Part shown: positions 49,801-61,800 of the stretch, piece after piece
How the letters are laid out: each line of letters starts with the position of its first letter
How positions within the stretch are numbered: the stretch's first letter is position 1
Assembly (NCBI GenBank): GCA_020086605.1
Contig: JACBWW010000028.1
Coordinates: 8,649,690-8,713,689, forward strand
DNA length: 64,000 nucleotides
Source of the DNA: Lanius collurio
Taxonomy: Eukaryota > Chordata > Aves > Passeriformes > Laniidae
Direction of reading: 5' to 3'
Position numbers and translations under genes: made by a program
The notes under the pieces: generated by a model
The model's input: the letters and a program-made list of their open reading frames with translations, nothing else
Database searches by the model: none
What the model was told of the DNA's origin: nothing

Positions 49801-52800
49801 GAGGTATATAAAAACAGATTACTTGGATCCTTATATAATTGACATTTAGGGACTCAACTCTTCACAGAGGTGGAGGATATAAAAGCCACACTTAAGAGTC
49901 TTCTGTACTACAAACCCAAAACCATCAGAAAACTTTAAAAAAGAAGGGAAACCCCAATCCCCCTGTCAAAGTAACTGACTAAACTTCCTTCAAGGTTCAT
50001 TTCTAAGATACAATTTCCACTCTTTCAGAGCTCAGGTTAAACAAATTGGGTAGTTTGGTGAAACCGGAGTGCTGCTGGAGTTGATAAGTAAGAAAATATT
50101 ACCTATAATGTGAAGCTAATGTGAGCTGTGTAGTGAGCATTCATCTTTGCATTCAGCCATATAATATTCTAATAATTTCCAAACAACTAATGGCTAACAC
50201 CATTAGAAAACTCCAGGTACTGGTTTCAGTTTAACGCTAAAGAAGAGACATTTTCTGACAATTAGTTTCTTCAGATTAAATATTTAACTCTGGAAAACAT
50301 TTTTTTTTTATTTTTTTTTTACCCAGGACTTTTTAGCAACATAAATAAATTTTGCCCTTTCAAAGCATGTTAGTTATTTAATGCTTTGTAGCAGAAGGAA
50401 TTAAAGGAATTATTGTATTGGTCTACACTGGAGAACTGGAAGGTGGGTGATGCACAGCAGAAGGGATGCACTCGTTTTCAAAGAGGACCTGGCTCAGCAC
50501 CAGTCCAGAAACTGTTGCATACACATCCTCTGCAGAGTATCAGTTTTTCTCACAAGTAAGTTTCCAATTCAACAAAGCATGTTATGTGTGTTCTGGATTG
50601 GTGTCCCTGTATTTAAGTGTATCTGCTTATGTAAAAATTAAGTGGACTAAGTCATTATATGTACTGAAGGTGGAACTGAATAAAATTTATATGTATACAG
50701 TGACTTGATTCAAAAGCTGATGACAGGAAAAAAAACAAGAAGAAAAAACAAAAACAAAAAGAGAAAAATCTGTAAATATCTGAGACACACCTCCTTTATT
50801 GAATTAAGTTTACAGTTTGAAAATTATACAGTTCCCAGGGCAAAAATCCATTTCTTACATAACAAAACCAAGAATCTATATTTCCATGTTCCTACAGAGA
50901 AAATCAGATTTATAGATGTGTAAACAGATCTCAGAAGCAGTGATTGCTCAGCCAGAAATTTAACTACTGGGCTGGTTTGCACAAAATCACGGATATAAAT
51001 TTATATAACATTTTGGAATATTTGGCACAGTGAAATTTTGTGCCTCTCTGCAGTTGAAAGCCCTGCGGAAGAAGAATGAGAAATAGGTATCCCCTGTATC
51101 CCCTCTCAGTTCAGTCTTCTCTGACAAGAATTTTAATGTGAAACATGTAAAATGTGCCACCTCACATCACCAGAGGTTTAGCATGTTCTCAGCTACAGTG
51201 TACCACCAGTTTTAATGTCATCACATTTAAGAAAAACCTTTAATCAGCATAGTTGAGAAAGCAGTGCAAGAGGTCTGGAAGGGATGAGCCAGGGCTATGA
51301 AGTTTGCCTGCTTTTGATTCACTCTAGACAGCAGCTGAGAAGCAGAACTGGGAAATATGGGAGAGAAATTAAGGCGAGGGGGAGAGAAGAGAGAATAAGA
51401 ACAAAGGATATGAAAAAAACATAACAGCAAAGAGAGAGATTAAAACCAGATGAGAATCCTCATCATCTGAAATCTAATTTATAGTGTTTCAAAATGAGTC
51501 AGTCTAACTGGGGCAGCAAGCAGAGAAACAAAGAAAAGGAGAATGTAATAAATATTTTATTACATTAATCATAATAAGCTGCACTTTAAGTCTTGGCCAA
51601 AGCATATTCTTAAATCAAGCCGAGAATATGAGTAGTTTCAAACTTAAGAGCATGAGGCCCACATGACTGTAATTAACATAATAAATCATACTGTGAAACT
51701 CTCTACACAGGCTGACAGCACTTGGTTGATATATTACTTATTAAAGACTGCAGACATTTTCCCCTCTATTTTATTAAAGTGCCATTGGTAGTGAATCAAA
51801 AAGTACCCTTTTCTGTTCTGGCTGAACTATCTACTGCAAGTGTAAGAGGAAATGTGTTGGCAGCTCATGCCATTTAATTCTGGTAATACAGACTGCAGCA
51901 CATGCAGCCCAAAGAACGACATTTCAGTATTTTTTCTCTCACCACCATCTTTAATTTAACAAGGTATTTCAACTGCCTTGTTAGTGACCTTGATGTATCA
52001 TTTCTGAAATTCTCAGCTGGTGATTTTGCCCAGACAGACCAATTTGTTTTCACCTTTCCTTTCACTGTATATTGTCCAGTAGGAGTGAAGCAAGCTACAA
52101 AGGGCACGAACTCTGTGAAGAGCTCACAATTTACAACCTCATAAGGAATTTCCATGCACACTTTTAACACACATATTTCCTTTCTCTTTGTTGGCTAAGA
52201 AAGCAGTATTTGAGGAGCAGCTCTTTACACAGTTCTCCAGAGAGAAAGAAGTCTAGCACTTCAAGTGAAATAGCTTTTAAGGTGGGTTTTTAGCCTGGTC
52301 TTCGGTTTCTCTCCTCCTCACACTCCAGAAAAAAAATTACAACTAAGAACTTTATTTTAACCATTACAAACACAACTCTCATCACATTAAAGGGACAGAA
52401 GTTTAAAATGTAAAGGCTGGGGAAGACTCAAAGCTGGGCAGAGGGCAGAGACATGAATATGTCCCAGCTTGCAGAAGGAGGACAGCCCTCAAGCACTAGA
52501 TACTCTGCGAGGCAGCTGCTCACACACCCTGGCTGACCAAAGACCACTTTATTCTAGACTAACCATGGCACACCTAGGCAGTTGCCAAAACAAGGACTCC
52601 CAAGAGGTGTAGCAGCAGCTGGAAATTTTGCAGTGAGGAGACAAACCTGCAAGAGAAGCACATTCATCAAGAATCAGACCGTTGTTGATAACACAACTAA
52701 TTTCTTTCTGTCCTTGAATACACGTTGAAACCTAATTTATCATAGTTTGACTGAGTAAATATTTAGTCACATTTTGCAGTTCTACTTGAGTAAAGTCTCT

Positions 52801-55800
52801 TTAAATAAAATTAGGAATTTCAGATGTTTTCTAGCTATGTACACACTCAGGAGAGCATATACAAATTACTTACCTGCTCTGCTGCTCAGAATACTGCTAT
52901 TATTTCTCTTCTGTATTTACACTGCCAAAATTCTCCTGTCAGGAAGGTTTTTTTATTTCCATAAAAATAATTTGTTCTTCTATATAGGACATGAACAATC
53001 AGTTCCCCTGCTACTGAATGAGTTCATACCAAAACTGACACAAACCAATTAATCTAAGAGGCGACATGAGGTACAGTTTAATGGATATAATTTTGGATGT
53101 GTTATACATATACATGGCTATTTTAGTATGCACTAGCACAATAAACAGTCTGATGTATTTAACAATTTTTTAAGTGAATGGTAAATGCGACAAGTTATTG
53201 TCAAACTTAAGTTTTCTGAGGATTATCTTAAATCAGGGGAGGGAAAACAGAGGCATAAAGTCAATTCTTTATATAGAGAAGAAAAATAAAATGAAAACCT
53301 GTGACCAAAAAACCAAAATGTCTATCAGCATATAGGCATGAATGTTGTTCTGTAATGCTAACAGTACTGTTATATATATATATATACATACACTGTTATT
53401 TATATATATAATGTATATAACCCTGTCTGTTTTTTTTTTTTCTTGGCTCTATAATCATGAGAGAAATAAGTACCAAACAAGTGGCAATGCTCCATCTGCT
53501 AGGAGCAAATGACAAGAAAAAATCTCCATAAGCTGGCACATCAACATGACTGAAGGACAGAGTCCATATCAATCAGAAGAGTGCTCCAAGTTGTGGATAA
53601 AATGAAATTATTCCCAAAAAAACCCATCAATGCTTCTCTGGGTCATTCATACTGCTATCCTTGACCAGTCACTGTAGGAAAGCAGAGATTAGGCACATAT
53701 CCACTGAAAAGAGAAGCGAGTGTAAACAGAAAATTGAAATAAGCTATTCAACAATTAGAGATGAACATCCTTATTTTTCACAGGCTTGATCTTTGGGCAT
53801 GGGTTTCCTGGTTGAAATAATACAGTAATACAACAGATTCAGCTGTTGCACTGGGGTGATGTGACCTGGGGTAGAACAGCTCAGAATACATTTTCTTCTT
53901 CTCTGAACAAAACAGAAGTCCAGCCTTTTTCTTTCATTTTTTCCTTCCCAAGTACAAAGCAGAAAGCAATTGACTAAACATTATTAATCCATTGTTGTTT
54001 CAAGTAATGTTTTCATCATGAAGACCTAGTTAATGAAAAGCTACAGCAGAACACAGTGTCACTTGTGATAGTCACCCTCAGTTCCATTACAGTAACGCAC
54101 GCAGAATTTCTGTGTTTATGCGCATTTACTGTTCAGACTTAAAGGGATTAACAGGTATATATTAGAAGTAAGATGTAGTCAATGCACTTAATGATCAAGG
54201 TATAATCAAGCAAAGTTTCAATAACACGAAGTTTTAATCAGACTCAGCAAGGTCCTTGGCACCACCTTTTATAAGACATGCCTGCAGGAAGCCCTGCTCC
54301 CAGCTCCTACCAAGGGCAGCATTCAGTGGGAACCATGACCTGGGAATGGCTGTGTCTAACACAACATTTGTGTGATCAGCAGCATCCTTCCATTTTTAAA
54401 GGGCAGCACTGCATGGCTGCAGACAAAAGCAGACTCATCTGGGAAATGAAAACACAGCCCTGCCCTAACGTTCCACAGAGGCCACCAGCCACATTCAAGC
54501 TGTTCAAAACAACCAGTGCTGAAAGCAGCTCTTCTGTGACCACTCTGTGGAGGACCCCAGCAAGAAAGATTCATCACGGAAAGCAGGCGTTACATTTTCT
54601 CTCTCTTGAGGCTTTGATTTAATAGCCTGTTTCAACACTTCCTGGAATGGGCATATGCTTCATTTAAGCATACTTTATCAAACAAAGATAGATTTCATTA
54701 TGTTTCAGTGCTTCCAGGATCTGAATGTTTTAGCAAGCACTGGTCAGTGCTGTGCCAGCCATGATAAAATATCTAAAATATCATCATACTTCTGTTTTCT
54801 TTTTTGGAAAAATACAAACAAGAATTTCTGTCTTGCTTGGAGAGATAGAAAATATACACAGATATTTTTACTGGTCTGTTTCATGCTCAAGCAGATTTTA
54901 GGTTCACCGCAAGCACAAAAAGAAAATTACATGACAGAAGAAGACTCATTAAGAGGGATATAATTTAGGTATGAAGAAAATGGGAGAAATGAGTAGTCAC
55001 TGAGTAGTGGCTTCACAGAACAGCTTATGCAAAAAATGCCATGTTCCCACCGCTGAGACAGATGAAACAGTTCTTCCTGAGGTCTAGTGCTACTAAAATC
55101 TTCAATCTTGAAAACATATGTGAAGTAGTCCTTCTGTAGGTATAGAATTATTCAATCATAGAATTCCTAAGGTTGAAAAAGACCTTTAAGATATCAAGAC
55201 CAACCATCCACCTAGTACAATCACCATGTTCATCACTAAACTATGTCCTCAAGCACCATACCCACACATATTTTTGAATAGTTTCACAAGGATGGTGACT
55301 CTACCACTTCCCTGGTCAGCCTGTTCCAATGCTTTACAACCCTTTTGATGCTGAATTTTTCCCTAATATTCAACCTTAACCTCCCCTTGTGCAGCTTGAG
55401 GCCATTTCCTCTCATCCTGTCACTTGCTTGAGAGAAGAGACCAACACCTACCTGGCTGCCCAGGCGGAACAACCCCAGCTGCTTCAGTCGCTTCTCATCA
55501 GTCTCATGTTACAGATCCTTTCCCAGCTTTCTTGCCCTTCTCTGGACATGTTCCAGCACCTCTTTCTGGGAGTGAGGAACCCAAAAGGGACGAGAGGATT
55601 TGAGGTGTGGTCTCACCAGTGTCCAAAACAGGAGAATGATCACTTTCTTGGCCCTGTTTAGTGAAGTACCAGCCTCACACAAAGTGGAAATCACCCTCAG
55701 AAAGTGTCCTGATCTAAACCGTCAAGGCCTGTGTTCCCTTTTTGTCTCAGAATCCCATCTGAAGTGCAGAAGGGAAGTGTATGTCACAAGCCTTTCCAGG

Positions 55801-58800
55801 GTCAGCACCTCTCTTGGCTGCTGTGCTGCATCTCCCCTGTAGATCCCAATCTGACTCTGCCTTGTTTCTCTTTTCTTAAAGACTCACAAATCATAAGCTT
55901 AAAATAGCTCCAAAATGAAACAATTTCAAAGATCACACAGAGGAACAGATCTCTATCAAAAGCACTGTGTTAAATAATCTATATACAAAAATTAAAGTGA
56001 TGTTCAGTACAGATGTGTCCAATTTTGTTTGCTTTTTCCCATATGTTTGCAGGAGAGCTGGAACCAGCCAAGGCCTTATTTTCTTCTTTTATACACCAGT
56101 ATAATGAAACAGAGCACTTTGCACAAAACAGTTGTCTATTTAAGACACCTTTAGAGAAAGGGAGAACATAGTATCTCAGTCATGTTGGTTTGCAAAAATA
56201 ATTGTTTTCTACTTTTCACTTGTGCGTTCTATTTTTTCCTTTGCTGCCTTTCATGTTAGGGTAATGGGTGACAGGGTATATTCTAGGTCTGAAATGAACA
56301 GTGATGCTCCAGAACACAACCATTCATTGAAACAGGCAGTTTGTCTTCTGGTATGACACACCATCTTCCTTAATTCTGTTTGTGCAATGGTACTTCGAAT
56401 GAAAAATATGTATTTAAATGAGAATAATTCCTCTATTCAGAACCCCATTCTCAACTATTTGTCAGTTGAGCTTGGCATGCTCTACAAAATTAATCCTTAA
56501 AAACTGCTGGGGCCTGGCTGCAACAGTCCTTTTCTTTTCCTCCTAGCTACAGGTGAATAACTTTCACAGATTACTTGGAAACTATCATTCCTCCACCTTC
56601 CTCTGTTACAGAGGATCAATAGGTCTATGCAGCTTTTATAGCAGGAATGAAATGGAAAGCCCCTCCCCAAACATCTCCCACACCAACCTACTTTCAGTAT
56701 GAATACTCATTAATAGCCTGCTCCAAGAAGTATATATATATATATATATATACACACACATATATGTATCTCCAGTTACAGTGCTGCCAGGAGATGTCTC
56801 TTTGTGCTGCAGGTACTTCCACTCAGAGGAAGTCCATGCTGAAAAGAGGAACTAAGCCCTGACATCAAAGAGAGCAGCAGTCTAAACTTTTGCATACACA
56901 GCTGATGAGATAAACAATATTTAGGACAACCTGTATGCACCAAGTCTCTTGCTGGTTATACAAAAAGGCTGGGATGAGCTTTCTGTGTCTGAAAGAAATT
57001 TACACTAAAGAAAATACATGTGAAGTCCTGAATGGTAACAGTTACATTTCTTAAGCACAGTGAAAATCTGAAGATATTGCAACAATTGATGCATTTTCAT
57101 TTCTGTGTTCTGTAAAAATTACTACCTTGATAAATGCCTCTCATAGGAACAGCTTCATAAACAACTCTTGTATTAGAGTTGTTAGTACTATGGGGTTCAT
57201 CTCTTTTTTAAAAATTTGTTTGTCACGCTGGGCACCCAAATGATAAAAGCAATTGCATGACTACTCTGCCAAGGCTAAACTTGTCCTCTTTATCCTACTG
57301 TCCTGCTTTTAAACAGAACTGCCTTACAATATCGTAAAGATAACTAATCATTAGCTAGACTTCTAGAATACAGAAGTATAGCTAGATTTCTAGAATACAG
57401 CCCCCAAAACATTATATTATAATTTAACAGCATTTGGATGAAGATATTTGAAGGTGGGAGTGGGCTGGCAAATCCATGGTGCAAGACCAAGTGATTAATC
57501 AGGTCAATAGCTTCCTTTTTCTCATATTTAAAATTACAGTGATCTAATTTTATTCTTCTAAATAAGCCAGGCTCTAGCAACTCTAAAAAATAAAAGTGCT
57601 ATATTTTTTGTAATTGTGTATCTCAGCAATTATTATTTTTAGTCCATCTACTAGAGGATGAATAGATGTCAATTATGAGACCTAAAGAGTCACCAGTGGA
57701 CTCTGAACTCTTCCGTACATCACAAAGAGCAGAGACTGTCTCACCCCTACACATATTTAAGTGTTCACTTGATCACTTGTTCAGCAGTGTATGTCTGCGG
57801 AGACAGAATTCAAGCAGTCACTTTAGCCAAGAGACATCAATCTTTGCATGTAAACTACAAATACAGAGACTGATTAGCAGTCATTTGAGTGTTCTTGCAA
57901 GAGCTTTATTTAAGTATGAGCTTTGTAACTTTCTTTTGATGTGATTATTTTTCTTGCACTACTTTCATTCTTGGCACATTTCCACTGGGCTTGAAATAAT
58001 TACAATAAGGATTAATTTTGCCTTTCTGTATGCTTTATGCACACCTCTAAAAAGCTATTATTTTTTCTTGTTTGCACTTCTTTGGAATGTGCAAGGCTGA
58101 GGCTTTTTTTACATACAAACAGTGATTTAGAAGTTAGAGCTAAATCTAGTCAAAACTGTCAGTTCCTGAGGTATGAGAGACTCCTTTCACCTCGAAGTTT
58201 TGTAACATTTTGATGCTCATCTAACAGCTCCTAATTGCAAATCTTATATGAGGATCTTCGTTCCCACATAATTTAAATTTACATCATTGCAGACATTGCA
58301 GACAGAAAAAAGGGGGGAAAAGGAGAGGTCCTACTACTTTTGATTGCAGAGAAGTACTTAAAATATTCCACTAAGAGCTCTACATCAGTATCAAAGAAGC
58401 CCCACATACGCTCCATTTTACAATGGTCATGCTCAGATAGAGCTTTATATAATAACACCTGTAACCAACAGGGAAGTCCACACTAAGAGCAGGACAAGAG
58501 TCAACCCATGTTAGGTGACAATTGCGAAAGGCTGCAATCCTGCTTATAAGCCTTCCTGTGATGAGAGCACAGGAACAGAACTAGATCTTTGCCCAAGTTA
58601 CCAGGCCAAGCCAACTACCAGGCACTGATCTGGAATCCTGACATACCAGCTGCAGAAAATAAAAGAATGGAGAGGATATCAGAGCAGAGACATCAGAGTC
58701 AGCAAGGCTAAGCACTGCCCTCAGCACAGACCGGCATCCAAAACAGCACACATTCAAACATGGGTACTGTTTGATAACCACAATGCCAGCACAGTGAGAG

Positions 58801-61800
58801 GCACTCTGACTACGAGGGCAGAGGTGCTTACAGACAAACTGCTTCCCTTCCAAACTCTGAAAAGGCCTGTACACGTAAAACAAGCAGTCAGGCGAGTTCA
58901 GAGACAGATACATATGAAGGCACTGTGATGGTACACACAGAATCTAATCTGCCACATCTCAGACAGAAGCAACAACCCCAGCCAATACATTTAGATGATT
59001 GTTTATTTTGCATCTGTACTTATTACTCTGCATTCTGCACAGTTTGTATATAGAGGATGGGTATTTTTTTTTTCATGGAACTCTTTGCTCCTGTATTTTT
59101 AGTGATGCACTAGTGTTGAATCAGAAACTGCTGCACTGTCTTGTTAGTACAAAACATATCTCCACCCTCAGTCTTCACGTGGAAAGTGAGTATCCTTCCT
59201 AAATTCTTCAGCAAACCTGTTTACAGAGTAAATATTATGTCTCTCAGAATCAAAACTTGTGTTCATACAAAATAAGTTCTGTTCTTCTCTGAGCCATAGT
59301 CTCCCTCCATAGCCTTCTGCAATAACACCAAATTGTTTCCATTCCTGGTTTCCCACATCCAAATGTCACTAATTGCTCTAGGCTGCATGTACTACAATCC
59401 AAAGCATCATGTTTCTTACTTATCTTCTATCTCCACTGATGTCATCTACCTTGCCCTTGCTGGTTCTTGAACATTAAAACCATCCCAAGTATTAGCAAAA
59501 GCAAGGGACAGAAGAGGTGGCTTGATAAGCAGAAATTGCAGAAGTTCCCTGCACTCCACCATTGCAAAAATTTCTCTCCTAACAGATGCAGATCCTCCCA
59601 GATTTTCCTGAATTAAAAGAGGACCAAATAATACCTACATACATTATTGAAGGCTTTGCTAATAAAATGGCAAAGAAAAATCTGAAAACTGACAGATTAA
59701 TGTCCACTTATTAGTGATGAAGAATAATTCAGTACATGCCACAGTGCTTAGACAGACACCTATACACAAAAATCAGTGTCTGCCCTAACTGATTCATTGG
59801 GATGCCACTTCTTTTTTGAGACATTAAGGTATCTTTGTAAGGTCCCTGCTTACAAATTCAGTTGCCACAGCTTAATTAAATAGAGTAAACGAGTTTAAAA
59901 AAAACATGTTTAAAAGAGAAACTAGTCCAAAAGCATCATGTGGCCTAAGCTAACATACAGCATCAACATTTTTGATTTCATGGATAACCTCACTCCAACT
60001 TCCATGATCTACAAGATTACCATGCATGGAAACTATCAGCTGTGTCTGGTACAAATGCAAGGATATGTAACTTCAGCTAAGGCTCAAGTAGTATTTCTTG
60101 CTGGCTGGATTGCAGCCTTTAATCATAACTTAAATAAGGCCTTAGTCCTGTTAAACCCTGCACTAGCAGTTCTAATGGGACCAGGACCAAGGCTTCACAT
60201 ACCGGAGAGAGCAAGCCAGAATTTAAATCCCCTGCTTAGTTTCAACTGAACTTTTGTTTGTCAAGTAGGAACTGAGTCTATAAATTAATAAAAGCTCCAG
60301 CTTTGCTGACATAACTAGTTCTTGCCTTTTTTTTTTTTTTACATTAGAATGTAAAAGACTCACATCTGTCTGTTTAGGACAGAAAAAAATTTTACACAGG
60401 ATAGATAAACATCCTCTTGTAGCTCAATATTGCTCAAATTTTATATATCATGCACAACTTTCAGTACACCACTCTTTGTTGAGAGACAACCTAACAAAAT
60501 TACTGTACCTGAGCAACCACTCTTATCTAGTCTTTAATCAAACCTCCATATTTTACCTGCAAGCATCTGCTGTGCATCTGTAATAAATTCAATTTCCAAC
60601 ATTGCCCCCTTTTTTACAACTTGAAGATTTAATAATGCCAGCACTTCTTTCCCAAAGGAGCAGGCTCTATGGAAATGGGGGACTTTACTCATGTATCAAG
60701 TTTTAGTCATATGTCAGTCATCCTACCCTTGTTAAAAATGCCACTACCTCTGAGTAAAATAACAGCATGTGACAACACTGCACCAGTCTGAAGAGAGGAA
60801 TTGTGTAATGCTTTTTTGGAACAGCTCAAGAAATTTAACCACTGAGAACATAACTGATTAAACTAGAATTTGGACAGCACTCTGAGAACCCCATTACTGT
60901 CTATGCAAAAAGCACTTGGAGGTTTTCAGGGTTGATTTATGCAGTGAGTGTAATCCAGGTGCAATCCCACTTTGCCCTCGAAGTGAGACACTAGACATGG
61001 ACCAACCCCATTCTTGAAACTATATAAATGCAAAAATGTTGTGCTGCATCCATTCCTGCAAGGTTTAACCCTAATGTAACAACTGCTGATCTTGTTTGGC
61101 TTCTGAGGACCTGGCAAAAACAGCTTAAAGGAGCTTAGATTTTTTTAATGGATCTGTTGAAAGTAAATCACTCTCCCAGATAACACACACCTAACATGGA
61201 AAAATTCAGCCCAGGCTTGTCTTCTATTATCCCAAATTGCAAGTCTGAGACTGAGCAAGTTGCTGGGGCAGGCTGGTAGAAACCAGGTCTACATATAGCA
61301 GTGAGAGGCTATAAACTGAGGAAGGCAGGAAAAAGTACATTTAGCACACAATTTGGGTTGAGTGGGATCAGGCATCCTGCCTTTCTCATATTTAGCAGAG
61401 CAGAGTCGGTTCTAAACCAGATGGACTTTTGCAAGGGAATTTCCATGAGGGATGCTACATGACAGGACTACCGCAAAATAACATCTCAGAGATGCAGTCA
61501 TGCAAGAAATGGATCTCAAAGAAGAACTTGCTTTGCTGTACCTAAGACAATTATCATCCTTCCAGATTTCTAATGCTTAGTAGGGTTTTACTTAGTAAAA
61601 TTGCATATTTGACTTTGTCTGTTGTTTCATCTGGCAAGAAGATCTACAGACTCTTGCTAGTTGATAGATTTACTAGCGTTCAATCAGTTTTCAGGATGCC
61701 CAAGTTAAAGTCATTGTTTTTAGCACTTACAGCACCTGCTACAAAGACTGCATATAGACAATTTTTAGCCCCTTCACTGTTTGTCTGTACTCTGTTGTAC